A stretch of 64,000 bases of DNA from JANOYY01 sp043720395 (GTDB lineage: Bacteria; Actinomycetota; Acidimicrobiia; Acidimicrobiales; JANYDT01). Positions 17,582-25,581 of the stretch are shown in pieces. The notes under the pieces are model-generated. The model made no database searches. It was not told where the DNA came from and worked only from the letters and a program-made list of their open reading frames with translations. Numbering within the stretch: the first letter of the stretch is position 1; each line of letters starts with the position of its first letter. The stretch is taken from positions 62,001 to 126,000 of the forward strand of contig JAYSSR010000014.1 of assembly GCA_043720395.1 (NCBI GenBank), in the 5' to 3' direction. The position numbers and the translations under genes were made by a program.

Positions 17582-18244
17582 ATGACTGACATTGCGGTAC
17601 TACCGCCCATCCGGGTCTTCCTGCTCGACGATCACGAGGTTGTACGTGAGGGCGTCCGACACCTCCTTGAGGCGTCCGGTGGGATCAAGGTGGTCGGCGA
17701 GGCCGGCACGTGCGCCGACACGCTCAACCGTGTGTCTGCGACCATGCCGGACGTCGCAGTGCTCGACGTGCAGCTCCCCGACGGCAGCGGCGTCGAGGTG
17801 TGCCGCGATATCCGTTCGGCGTTTCCGAACGTTGCCTGCCTGATGCTCACGTCATTCTCCGATCAGGAGGCGATGTTCCAGGCGGTGCTCGCGGGCGCGG
17901 CCGGGTTCGTTTTGAAGCAGGTCCGCGGCAACGACCTCGCGAACACCGTGCGACGGGTCGCCGCGGGCGAGTCGCTCATCGACCCCGCCATGACGAAGCA
18001 GCTGCTCGATCGCATCCGCAACCCACAGGAACGAGAAGACCCGAAGCTACGTTCGCTTACTAAACTCGAGCGGAGCATCCTCGATCTCGTGGCTGAAGGC
18101 ATGACGAATCGCCAAATTGGCTCCGAGCTTCACATCGCCGAGAAGACGGTCAAGAACTACATGTCGTCGATCCTGATGAAGCTCGGATTCGCACGCAGGA
18201 CCGAGGCTGCGGTCTTCGCGATCAAGGCCCGCGACGTCCACTGA
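17582..18244 (+). CDS. NarL/DevR-type response regulator
   Basis: A 220-residue two-domain regulator. The receiver domain has the acidic pair LLDDHE (Asp16-Asp17), the phospho-acceptor Asp62 in AVLDVQLPDG, the Thr/Ser position in CLMLTSFSD and the conserved Lys in GFVLKQV. The C-terminal LuxR/GerE helix-turn-helix is LTKLERSILDLVAEGMTNRQIG...EKTVKNYMSSILMKLG. The tail ARRTEAAVFAIK is typical of DevR/DosR-like proteins, which control hypoxia and dormancy regulons in mycobacteria. The ATG at 17582 is chosen because it begins just before the receiver fold; an earlier in-frame ATG at 17564 adds six residues. A DevR-box-like site lies 39 bp upstream. Its partner kinase follows 59 bp downstream. 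Confidence 0.88.
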   Translation: MTDIAVLPPIRVFLLDDHEVVREGVRHLLEASGGIKVVGEAGTCADTLNRVSATMPDVAVLDVQLPDGSGVEVCRDIRSAFPNVACLMLTSFSDQEAMFQAVLAGAAGFVLKQVRGNDLANTVRRVAAGESLIDPAMTKQLLDRIRNPQEREDPKLRSLTKLERSILDLVAEGMTNRQIGSELHIAEKTVKNYMSSILMKLGFARRTEAAVFAIKARDVH

Positions 18245-18303
18245 GGGCCCGGAACGCAACCACTCGCGCGCCCGCGACTCGGTGTGCGCGAGGATGCGGC
18301 TAC

Positions 18304-19677
18304 ATGGAACCGACACGAGAGTTGCTCCTGCTGCTCTGCGACAGCTCACCCGATGCGATCGTGGTTGCCAACGGTGCGGGCCGCGTCGTGTTCACGAACC
18401 AGCGGATATTCGACCTGTTCGGGTGGCATCCCGACGAACTGATCGGCGCACCGGTCGAACAACTGATCCCGTCCGAGCTCACCGAAGTCCACCAACGCCA
18501 TCGGGCCGATTTCGCTGCTCGACCGTCCTCACGTGCGATGGGGGCGGGAGCGGTCCTGACCGGACGCCACCGCAACGGCACCGACGTTCCCATCGACGTG
18601 AGCCTGAGCCCGATCATCACCGACGACGGCCCGATGGTCATTGCAGCGGTGCGTCATGCTCGGGCTCGCCTCGATGTGGATCAACGCATGCGCAGCGCGG
18701 AGCGGCTCTTCGAGGCGATCTCCGACGCCGTCATCGCAGTCGACGCGGCCACGCTTACGGTCGCGCAGGTGAACGGCGGCGCCTCGCGTCTGCTGGGCAC
18801 CGAAGGCGAGCTCGTCGGATTGCCGTTCGCCGATCTCCTCGACGGCTGGAACGAATCGGACGTGCGTTCAGCGCTTCGCCCGCTCGACAACGGCGGGGTA
18901 GCAGTCCTGTCGCTGTCGGTCGAATTCGCCACCGCGGGTTCAGGCGCGGTGGCGGTCGACCTCGCCGTGCAGATCTTCGACCGGCCCGGCGCCGATCAGC
19001 AGTACCTCCTCGTTGCCCGCGACGTTGCCGTGCATCGGCGCCTTGAGCGCGATCTGCGCGCCGCCCAGACAACGATTGCGTTGACCGACGAACGTGACCG
19101 GATCGCGCGAGATCTTCACGACGGCGTCATCCAGCGGCTCTACGCGGCAGGCCTCCACCTGCAGGTTGCACGCGGTTCGAGCGCTGATCCCACGAGCATC
19201 GATGACGTGATCGACGAGATCGACCGTGCCGTAACGGACATCCGCTCCACGGTCTTCGCGCTGCATACGCCCCGGGGCCTCGAGCAAGGCTTCGACTACG
19301 CGCTTCGGCTTTGCGTGGCGGAGTCCGCGCGGGTTCTGGGCCATACCCCCGACGTGGAGTTGATCGGCCCGCTCGACTCGACACGCCCCGAAATCGCCGG
19401 GGACGCGATCGACGTCGTGCGCGAACTCCTCGTGAACGTCGCCAAGCACGCTCGATCGTCATCGACGAAGGTGTCCGTCCGTGTGGGTGCCGAGGGTCTC
19501 ACGCTCGAAGTCATCGATACCGGAGTCGGTGTCGAAGTCGGAACCATGCAGGCAGGTCAGGGCCTCCACAACCTTCGTGCGCGCGCCGAGCGCAATGGCG
19601 GCACGTTCGACGTTTGGGCGAGGCGTGAGGGTGGCACCACCGCCCACTGGCACGTTCCAGACCCGACGCGACACTGA
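18304..19677 (+). CDS. PAS-domain sensor histidine kinase, DevS-like
   Basis: A 457-residue kinase with no membrane segment, so probably cytosolic. A PAS domain spans about residues 5-120 (DSSPDAIVVANGAGRVVFTNQRIFDLFG). A second, weaker PAS lies at about 130-240 (LFEAISDAVIAVDAATLTVAQVN). The HisKA_3 dimerisation domain carries the phospho-acceptor His272 in RIARDLHDGVIQRLYAAGL. The HATPase has VVRELLVNVAKHA (N box), EVIDTGVGV (G1) and GQGLHNLRARAE (G2). It should phosphorylate the adjacent DevR-like regulator. Unlike DevS/DosT, it has PAS rather than the heme GAF domains, so the signal may differ. The start is the only in-frame ATG before the PAS. Confidence 0.88.
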   Translation: MEPTRELLLLLCDSSPDAIVVANGAGRVVFTNQRIFDLFGWHPDELIGAPVEQLIPSELTEVHQRHRADFAARPSSRAMGAGAVLTGRHRNGTDVPIDVSLSPIITDDGPMVIAAVRHARARLDVDQRMRSAERLFEAISDAVIAVDAATLTVAQVNGGASRLLGTEGELVGLPFADLLDGWNESDVRSALRPLDNGGVAVLSLSVEFATAGSGAVAVDLAVQIFDRPGADQQYLLVARDVAVHRRLERDLRAAQTTIALTDERDRIARDLHDGVIQRLYAAGLHLQVARGSSADPTSIDDVIDEIDRAVTDIRSTVFALHTPRGLEQGFDYALRLCVAESARVLGHTPDVELIGPLDSTRPEIAGDAIDVVRELLVNVAKHARSSSTKVSVRVGAEGLTLEVIDTGVGVEVGTMQAGQGLHNLRARAERNGGTFDVWARREGGTTAHWHVPDPTRH

Positions 19678-19732
19678 CGGCCCTGGCCTCGCGACGTCTC
19701 GTCGCGGTACACCCTCGCCTCGGACCTCTCGT

Positions 19733-19805
19733 CGCGGTACATCCGGTCCGCTCGCGGTGCATTCGGGCGCGCTCGATGTACCGCAGGAGGACCGGATGTA
19801 CCGCG
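19733..19805. repeat. Palindrome A3 (CGCGGTAC family)
   Basis: Arms of about 32 nt begin with CGCGGTACATCCGGTCC and end with its reverse complement, around a GGCGCG centre. The inner unit CGCGGTGCATTCGG is shared with A2. An extra single copy GTCGCGGTAC lies at 19701-19710. It lies between the kinase gene and the PNPOx gene. Confidence 0.85.
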
Positions 19806-19860
19806 TGTCAGGCTCGGACCGATACCAAGACTGTGAAGGGACAGTCGATCGCCGTGGAAG

Positions 19861-19878
19861 CAGGGTCACAAGACCCTG
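19861..19878 (+). other. Small perfect hairpin in the leader of the PNPOx gene
   Basis: CAGGGTC-ACAA-GACCCTG forms a 7-bp stem with a 4-nt loop, 35 bp before the assigned GTG. It has no following T-tract, so it is more likely a leader structure than a terminator. Confidence 0.35.
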
Positions 19879-19912
19879 GAACGGCAAGGGTGAAACGCTG
19901 AAACTAGAAGCC

Positions 19913-20443
19913 GTGCCTGCCAAGGACCCACCGCAGAACAGCTCGCGCTCTCATTCCTCGCCAGCGCTTGGCGCGGAACGGGCTCAGGATCTTGGGCGCG
20001 CGAGCAGTTCAGCGGAGCGCCCTAACTGGCTTGATGTCCTCTCGACCGCCGAGTGCGCGGCAATGCTGCAAACCGAACGCTTGGGGCGCGTCGGCGTCAG
20101 CATCGACGCGCTGCCGGTGATCCTGCCGGTCTTCTACCAAGTCCACGACAGCTGTGTTTGGTTCTTCACCGAGCCGGGAACGAAACTGGCCGCTGCTGCG
20201 AACAATGCCGTGTTGGCCTTCGAGGTCGACCATCTCGACGACGATGGCGGCTGGAGCGTCCTCGTGATCGGACGAAGCAGCGAGGTGGTTGACCATGCCG
20301 TCATCCGAAGAATGCAGGACGCCGGACTACGGGCGGGCGCGCCAGGTCACAGAAATCACCTGATCTGTATCCCGATCCAGCACCTTTCCGGTCGATCGTT
20401 CACCTTCGTCGCATTGACCCGGGCGAACCCCGGCTATCTGTGA
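19913..20443 (+). CDS. Pyridoxamine-5'-phosphate-oxidase-fold (FMN/F420-binding) protein
   Basis: About 176 residues. The split-barrel domain starts near residue 40 with WLDVLSTAECAAMLQTERLGRVGV, then LPVILPVFYQVHDSCVWFFTEPGTKLAAA and GWSVLVIGRSSEV, which is the pattern of the PNPOx-like flavin/F420-binding family. Such proteins bind FMN, F420 or heme; the reaction here is unknown. The frame is open upstream through palindrome A3, so the start is uncertain; I took the GTG at 19913, downstream of that repeat. The stop overlaps the GTG of the next small gene (GTGA). PNPOx-like proteins are common near DevRS systems, which supports a link to redox or oxygen stress. Confidence 0.72.
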   Translation: MPAKDPPQNSSRSHSSPALGAERAQDLGRASSSAERPNWLDVLSTAECAAMLQTERLGRVGVSIDALPVILPVFYQVHDSCVWFFTEPGTKLAAAANNAVLAFEVDHLDDDGGWSVLVIGRSSEVVDHAVIRRMQDAGLRAGAPGHRNHLICIPIQHLSGRSFTFVALTRANPGYL

Positions 20444-20838
20444 CGCCACTGCTCGGGCGAGCGAGCCACGCTACGACGGGCCCTAAGTCCCTAGCCGTCA
20501 ACGAGCGAATCGAGGAGTGTTCTGCGATCGCTGTCCATCCTGATCATGCCGCGTTGACCATTCGGGAGCGTGAGGCGCGGGCGCTGCTCGATCTTGTCGT
20601 TCAACGTCTCTTCGGCATCGCGACGGGCCTCGATGCGCTAGCCATTTCGGCAGAACCCGTGATCGCCGCACGCCTCGATTCGTCATCGGAACTGATCGCC
20701 GCAACCGTCGATCTCATACGAGCAGTCGCCCTCGAACCGAGTGATCGACGCGAGAACCTCGCCAGCGTCCAACGCGACCTGATCCAGCGGGCGTCCACTT
20801 CCACGACAGCGGCACCGCCGATCGGCCTTGGCTCGTAA
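20440..20838 (+). CDS. Small protein resembling a histidine-kinase DHp domain without the histidine
   Basis: A 132-residue reading frame of unknown function. Residues from about 39 (LTIREREARALLDLVVQRLFGIATGLDAL) align with the HisKA_3 helix of the neighbouring kinase (DERDRIARDLHDGVIQRLYAAGL). In this protein ALLD replaces the DLHD box, so the phospho-acceptor His is Leu. No ATPase domain follows. It might bind the kinase or regulator as a decoy; that is inference. The GTG start overlaps the PNPOx stop by 4 bp. An alternative TTG at 20554 would give a 94-residue protein consisting of little but the DHp-like part. That start would place the DevR-box-like site (20478-20491) in its promoter. 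Confidence 0.6.
   Translation: MTPLLGRASHATTGPKSLAVNERIEECSAIAVHPDHAALTIREREARALLDLVVQRLFGIATGLDALAISAEPVIAARLDSSSELIAATVDLIRAVALEPSDRRENLASVQRDLIQRASTSTTAAPPIGLGS
20478..20491. promoter_or_regulatory. DevR-box-like palindrome near the DHp-like gene
   Basis: GGGCCCTAAGTCCC fits 12 of 14 positions of GGGACTWWAGTCCC when read on this strand. It lies inside the first codons of the longer version of the DHp-like gene and 63 bp before the alternative TTG start. Confidence 0.4.
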
Positions 20839-20843
20839 CAGCC

Positions 20844-22386
20844 TCAGCCCCGGCGCAGGAACCGCACGTCGGTGTCGTAAGCGCGCAGAGGGTCGGCAGC
20901 CTCGTCGTTCGACGCAATGCGGATCTTCACGTCCACGGCAATCGCCCCGTCGCTCGTCACAAGCACCGGATTGGCGTCAAGCTCGATGATGTCCGGCACT
21001 TCGTCCGCAAGGTGACCGAGCCGCACAATGACGTCGACGAGCGCGTCGACGTTGCATGGCACGCTTCCTCGGAACCCCTCAAGCAGACGACGAGAGCGAA
21101 GGCTGTGGAGCATCCGAAGCGCGGCCTCGGTGCTCAGCGGGGCAAGATGCGTTGCTGTGTCACGCCACAGTTCGGCCGTGTGACCACCCGACCCCACGAC
21201 GACCAACGGCCCGAAGGATGGATCGTTCGTGATGCCGACGAGCATCTCCACGCCCGGCACCGCCATCGCCTGCACGATCAGGCCATGCTTCAGGCCAAGC
21301 GTCGACGTCAGCGAGCGGCGTGAACACCGCGTGCATCGACACGCTCGCGTCTGCGGTGACGATCCCGAGGCAGTTCGGTCCGACGAGGCGCATCCCACCG
21401 GCTCGCGTCACGCGGAGCAACTCGCGCTGGCGCTCGGCGCCCTCCGGTCCGGTTTCAGCGAACCCGGCCGAGAGCACCAACACGGCACGCACACCGCGGC
21501 GGGCGCAATCTTCGACCACGCCGATGACGGCGGCGCTCGGCACCGCGATGACCGCGAGATCGATGGGTTCGGAGATGTCGGCCACGGACGCCACGACGGG
21601 CAGACCGTCGATCACCGTCGCCTTCGGATTGACAGGGAAGACGCCTCCCTTGAACCCGTTGCCGACGAGTTCCTGCAACAACCGCCGTCCGACCGAATGC
21701 GAATCGCGCGATGCGCCAACCACGGCGATCGACTGCGGGCGAAGCAGCGGCTGCAAGGAAGCGGCGACCGCTCGTTGCTCACGCCGCCAGCGAGCGTCCG
21801 AGGACGCTGCGTCGTCGTCGATCGAGAACTCGACCATGACCGTCGTGGCGTCGTGCGGGTCGCGATGGATCGACGCATCAAAACCGGCCGACCGGAAGAC
21901 GCCGATCATGGCGTCATTGTCGGAGGCGGTCATGGCCGTGAAGCTGGTGATCCCGACGCGTCGGGCGTGCGATGCAAGCAGTTCCAGTAGCAACATGCCG
22001 ACGCCCAGGTTCTGAAGGTCGTCGCGAACAGCGAACGCGACTTCCGCGCTCGCACTGCAGGCGAGCGGGCTCTGGGCGTCGGAGTTGAGTTCGCGATGGG
22101 CGCTTGCCGTGGCCACGATCTCGCCGCCACGGGTCGCCACGTACGCAAACGCCCGTTCCGGGTCGAGATCGAGGAGGCGGTCGAGCAGCGGTCCCTTCAG
22201 CCGACCAACCGTTCCGAGGAAGCGGAATCGGCTGGACTGCGGCGACAACGAGGCGAAGAATTCGACCAGACCGACCCGATCATCCGTCGTGAGCGGTTGG
22301 AGGTGGATGGTCGAGCCGTCGAGCAACGCTGCGTCTCCCCCGCGCTCCGCAACGTGAAGTCGGTCAGACGCGGGCGGCTCGCGCAT
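20844..22386 (-). pseudogene. GNAT / acetate-CoA-ligase (Pat-like) gene with internal deletion and frameshift
   Basis: Full-length relatives are about 900 residues: GNAT acetyltransferase, CoA-binding, succinyl-CoA-ligase-like and ATP-grasp domains. Here the first frame (from the ATG at 22386) encodes an intact GNAT domain (AEVAFAVRDDLQNLGVGMLLLELL) and the CoA-binding domain (SIAVVGASRDSHSVGRRLLQ through GPNCLGIVTADASVSMHAVF). It then ends in unrelated Arg/Gly-rich sequence. A different frame resumes near 21310 with the end of the ATP-grasp domain (GLIVQAMAVPGVEMLVG to the stop at 20844). About 350 residues are missing between. The gene follows the acyl-CoA ligase by 2 bp. An intact GNAT-CoA-binding fragment of about 390 residues could still be made. 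Confidence 0.75.
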
Positions 22387-22388
22387 GA

Positions 22389-24245
22389 TCAGGCCACCTC
22401 GCCGCTCTCGGCATACAGCGCCTCAAGATGGTCGGCGAAGTTCGCTGCGACGATCCGACGCACGACCTTGAGCGTCGGGGTGAGTTCGCCTGCGTCGACA
22501 GTGAAGTCTCTGGTCAGGACCGCCCACTTCTTGATCTGTTCCGCACTCGAGAAGGATTCGTTGACCTTTCGAACGGCGTCCGCGATTTCGCGAAGGACGT
22601 CCGGGTCGCTGGCGAGCGCTTCGGTGGCCAGTGGCTTGCCACCTGGGACTGCCCAATCGGCAACGGCGTCGGCGTCAACGGTGATGAGCGCAACGAGGTA
22701 GGGCTTGCCTTCACCGAACAACACGGCCTGAGAGATGAATCGATCTGCGCGCAGACGATTCTCCAACTCCTGTGGTGCAATCTTCTTGCCCTGCGACGTT
22801 GCGATCAGGTCCTTCTTCCGGCCGACGATGCGCAGCTCCCCGTCAGGATCGAACCTGCCGAGGTCGCCGGTGTGGAGCCATCCGTCGGTGTCGAGCGCCT
22901 CGGCGGTCTTTTCCGGATCGTCGACGTACCCCGCGAACACGTTGGCACCCCGAACCAGAACTTCGCCATCCTCCGCGATCACGACCTCCTCGCCCGGAAG
23001 TGGCTGGCCGACCGTACCGATCCGAATGTGTCCAGGGCGGCTGATCGACGTTGGACCGCACACTTCCGTTTGGCCGTATACCTGGCCTACCGGGAGCCCA
23101 ACACCGTGGAGCCACGTGACGAGCGCATCGTCGATCGGAGCGGCACCGGATAGGAGCAGTCGGGCGTGGTCGAGTCCGACAGCCCGCCGGACGCCGTAGC
23201 CGAGCGTGGCGTCGAAGAGGACCTCCTGCACCCGATCCGTCAGCGCCGGCTCGACACCCCCGGCGCGGTCCGCTTTGATGCGCGACACGACCGCCCGTTC
23301 GTGTCCGACGAGCCCGGCGACCGGCGAAGGCATCGAACGCAGACGCGCTGCGAGGACGTCGCGCATCTTCTCCCAGACCCGCGGCACCGCAAAGAAGACC
23401 GTCGGACGACAGTCGAGCAAATCCCCGGCAACGGTGGACAGATCCCGTGCAAACCACGTCTCCCCGCCGCTCACGATCTGGCCGATGTGCGACACGATGC
23501 GCTCGGCGATGTGGCTCAGCGGAAGGAACGAGAGGAACCGATCGTCGGTGCTGAGGGGCAGGACGCTGCTGATCATCTCGACCGTCGCGGTGAGGTTTGC
23601 GTGCGTGAGCATCGCCCCTCGCGGCGGCCCGGTGGTGCCGCTCGTGTACACGATCGTCGCGACGTCCGACGGCTGTAACGATCCACGACGTTCGCCGAGA
23701 AGGTTTGGCTCGCGCTCCACCTGGGCGCGGCCTCGCGCACGCAACGCGTCGTACGCGATGGTCGACGGCCGTGTTGCTGGCACCGCTTCTGACGTTTCTG
23801 ACGTTTCCGACGTTTCCGACGACGAATCAATGAGCAGGATCCATTCGAGCAGGGGCAGGTCCGCGACGTGTTCGATGATCCGCGCCACCTGGCGCGATCC
23901 TTCCACGAAACATGCTCGCGACTTCGAATGGTTCAGCAGGTACACGAGCTGCTCCGAAGCGGCGTTCGGGTACAGCGGAACCGTCACCGCACCGACGCTC
24001 ATGGTGGCGAGATCGGCAACGTGCCACTCCGCACGATTCGCGGAAAGGATTGCGACACGATCGCCGGGTTTCACACCAAGGTCGAGAAGGCCATGCCCGA
24101 CCTCGTCGACGAACGTCCCGTACTCACCCCACGTCACCGAGTCCCAGCTGTCCCCGTGCTTGACCCGCAGCGCTGTACGTTCGGCGTCGGTAAGCGTGTG
24201 GTCGACGAAGAGGCCGAGCACGGTGGTGAAGGGGACGTTTGCCAT
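22389..24245 (-). CDS. Long-chain fatty acyl-CoA ligase (FadD15-like)
   Basis: A 618-residue AMP-forming acyl-CoA synthetase. The adenylation motif is TIVYTSGTTGPPRGAMLTHANL. Further motifs are VYGQTEVCGP, GWLHTGDLGRFDPDGELRIVGRKKDLI and a C-terminal KIAPQELENRL segment. It activates long-chain fatty acids to acyl-CoA through an acyl-adenylate, on the cytosolic side. A run of ETS repeats (residues about 142-151, SSSETSETSETSEAV) comes from a 9-bp tandem repeat at 23788-23820 and is an expected slippage site in a surface loop. The ATG at 24245 has an AAAGGA Shine-Dalgarno. A DevR-box-like palindrome lies 57 bp upstream. The GNAT/ligase pseudogene follows directly in the same operon. Confidence 0.87.
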   Translation of the reverse strand: MANVPFTTVLGLFVDHTLTDAERTALRVKHGDSWDSVTWGEYGTFVDEVGHGLLDLGVKPGDRVAILSANRAEWHVADLATMSVGAVTVPLYPNAASEQLVYLLNHSKSRACFVEGSRQVARIIEHVADLPLLEWILLIDSSSETSETSETSEAVPATRPSTIAYDALRARGRAQVEREPNLLGERRGSLQPSDVATIVYTSGTTGPPRGAMLTHANLTATVEMISSVLPLSTDDRFLSFLPLSHIAERIVSHIGQIVSGGETWFARDLSTVAGDLLDCRPTVFFAVPRVWEKMRDVLAARLRSMPSPVAGLVGHERAVVSRIKADRAGGVEPALTDRVQEVLFDATLGYGVRRAVGLDHARLLLSGAAPIDDALVTWLHGVGLPVGQVYGQTEVCGPTSISRPGHIRIGTVGQPLPGEEVVIAEDGEVLVRGANVFAGYVDDPEKTAEALDTDGWLHTGDLGRFDPDGELRIVGRKKDLIATSQGKKIAPQELENRLRADRFISQAVLFGEGKPYLVALITVDADAVADWAVPGGKPLATEALASDPDVLREIADAVRKVNESFSSAEQIKKWAVLTRDFTVDAGELTPTLKVVRRIVAANFADHLEALYAESGEVA

Positions 24246-24301
24246 CTACCCACTGTCCTTTCGCGAGGCCCGCCCGTGAAGGGTCGTTGGTCTTGTCACA
24301 C

Positions 24302-24315
24302 GGGCGTTAAGTCCC
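24302..24315. promoter_or_regulatory. DevR-box-like palindrome upstream of the acyl-CoA ligase operon
   Basis: GGGCGTTAAGTCCC (reverse strand GGGACTTAACGCCC) matches 12 of 14 positions of the DosR core. It lies 57 bp before the ATG at 24245 on the reverse strand, in a 133-bp gap with no other signal. Confidence 0.45.
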
Positions 24316-24378
24316 GACCGGCGCGGCATCGAACGCCAATCGCTGCGGATCGCGTGAGCAGCAGGTGGAACGAAGGCC

Positions 24379-25128
24379 TCAGCCCGCCGCGTCGGCGAAG
24401 ACCGGCATGATTGCTGCGTGGAGCGCGCTCGCCCCGAACCGGAACGTCGACGGGGTCGCCCACTCGGGACCCATCGCGTCGTCGGCAAGGGCGAGATAGA
24501 CCAACGCCTGCTCGAGGGTGCGAATCCCACCCGAGGGCTTGATCCCTACAGGGCGACCGGTCGAACGGATCGCTTCGAGCATCGTCATGACTGCTTCCGG
24601 CGTGGCTGAGACGGATGTCTTTCCCGTGGACGTCTTCAGGAAGTCGGCACCGCCTTCGATCGCCAGGTGTGAGGCCTGGGCGACTCGGGCCTGGTCCGGA
24701 TAATGGCCCGCTTCGAGGATGACCTTGAGGACGTTGGCCGGTCCGATCGCGTTTCGCACGGCACGCACCATCTCCAGTGGGCCGACCACGTCACCCGCCA
24801 GGAAGGATGTCCAGGGGAGCACCATGTCGATCTCGTCGGCACCATCGGCGATCGCCCGTTCGGCGTCGAAGCAGACCTGGCTCGTCGCCTGCGTACCTTC
24901 CGGGAAGTTGAGCACCGCAGCGATCTTCACGCGCGAGCCGAGCAGCAGCGACCTCGCGAGCTCCACGTGGCGCGCCCAGGTACAGACCGCCGCAACGCGC
25001 CCGCACTCGTCGAGGGCAGCGGCGCAGAGCCGCTCAATGTCGTGTGCTTCGGACAGCTCGGAGAGCTCGGTGAGGTCGAGGAGCGAAAGAACTCGTTTTG
25101 CGGACTGGATGCGTGCGGGTTCAGTCAT
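24379..25128 (-). CDS. deoC: Deoxyribose-phosphate aldolase
   Basis: A 249-residue class I aldolase that cleaves 2-deoxyribose-5-phosphate to glyceraldehyde-3-phosphate and acetaldehyde in deoxynucleoside catabolism. The Schiff-base Lys165 is in DFLKTSTGK, the proton-relay Lys in GIKPSGGIRT, and Asp101 in DEIDMVLPW. FPEGTQATSQVCFDAERAI also matches. The length is that of E. coli DeoC. It stands alone, with no deoABD genes nearby. The N-terminus includes a short LTELSELSE repeat that has no known role. Confidence 0.92.
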   Translation of the reverse strand: MTEPARIQSAKRVLSLLDLTELSELSEAHDIERLCAAALDECGRVAAVCTWARHVELARSLLLGSRVKIAAVLNFPEGTQATSQVCFDAERAIADGADEIDMVLPWTSFLAGDVVGPLEMVRAVRNAIGPANVLKVILEAGHYPDQARVAQASHLAIEGGADFLKTSTGKTSVSATPEAVMTMLEAIRSTGRPVGIKPSGGIRTLEQALVYLALADDAMGPEWATPSTFRFGASALHAAIMPVFADAAG

Positions 25129-25160
25129 GGAGTCTGATCAGCTCATGCGCCTCATGCGCC

Positions 25161-25313
25161 TCACGACCCGTGCGGCAGCTCAGGCGTCGACACGTTCTCG
25201 AACCCAGCGGCGTGGTCCTTGTGGTCATGGAGAATGTGATCCTTCACCTCCGCCATGTACAGGAACCGAAGCTCGCAATACGGACACTGATGGATGATCT
25301 CACCAAGAGGCAT
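25161..25313 (-). CDS. Small C2H2 zinc-finger-like protein (50 residues)
   Basis: A very small protein with a single classical-looking zinc finger: CPYC (Cys10, Cys13), twelve residues, then the histidine cluster HILHDH. The spacing resembles eukaryotic-type C2H2 fingers (C-x2-C-x12-H-x2/4-H). The rest is short and charged. The ATG at 25313 is the first Met of the conserved part of a longer open frame. It could bind DNA, RNA or another protein; no function is known to me. Two direct CATGCGCCT repeats lie just after its stop (25142-25160). It sits on the same strand as deoC and the acyl-CoA dehydrogenase but is separated from the latter by palindromes C1 and D1. Confidence 0.55.
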   Translation of the reverse strand: MPLGEIIHQCPYCELRFLYMAEVKDHILHDHKDHAAGFENVSTPELPHGS

Positions 25314-25392
25314 AGGACTATCGTCCACCCTTTCGACTCGTGGGTCGAGGGCCAAACGTCCCGACCTCTTGGGCTTCGACGATGCGGACCCG

Positions 25393-25469
25393 ACGAGTGC
25401 GGCTACAGCGCCAGATTGTCGGCACAGAGTCACGCTGTTGCGCCAACCTGGCGCTGTACGGTCACTCGT
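25393..25469. repeat. Palindrome C1 (GACGAGTG / ACAGCGCCA family)
   Basis: Arms of about 24 nt beginning ACGAGTGCGGCTACAGCGCC and ending in the reverse complement pair with about 5 mismatches. The inner sequence (around 25420-25450) is also shared with C2 and C3. It lies in the 268-bp gap between the acyl-CoA dehydrogenase and the zinc-finger gene. Confidence 0.85.
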
Positions 25470-25515
25470 CCGACCCCCTTTTCGCCACGAAGCACAGCGA
25501 AGAGGCCGAGACGCT

Positions 25516-25568
25516 CCGACGTTGGGAAGATCACTGACACCGGAGGTAGCCGATCTTCCCAACGTCGG
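25516..25568. repeat. Palindrome D1 (ACGTTGGGA family), 17-bp perfect stem
   Basis: CCGACGTTGGGAAGATC (25516-25532) and its exact reverse complement (25552-25568) flank a 19-nt loop. It ends 14 bp beyond the stop of the acyl-CoA dehydrogenase. It has no T-tract. A related hairpin is at 34541. Confidence 0.85.
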
Positions 25569-25581
25569 TTTCGACTGACGC

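Noticed and set aside
24246..24378. tRNA or small RNA in the deoC-ligase gap
   Set aside because: No cloverleaf or other structure seen apart from the DevR-box-like site.
25516..25568. Classical intrinsic terminator
   Set aside because: The stem is strong but no T-tract follows on either strand, so it is listed as a repeat.
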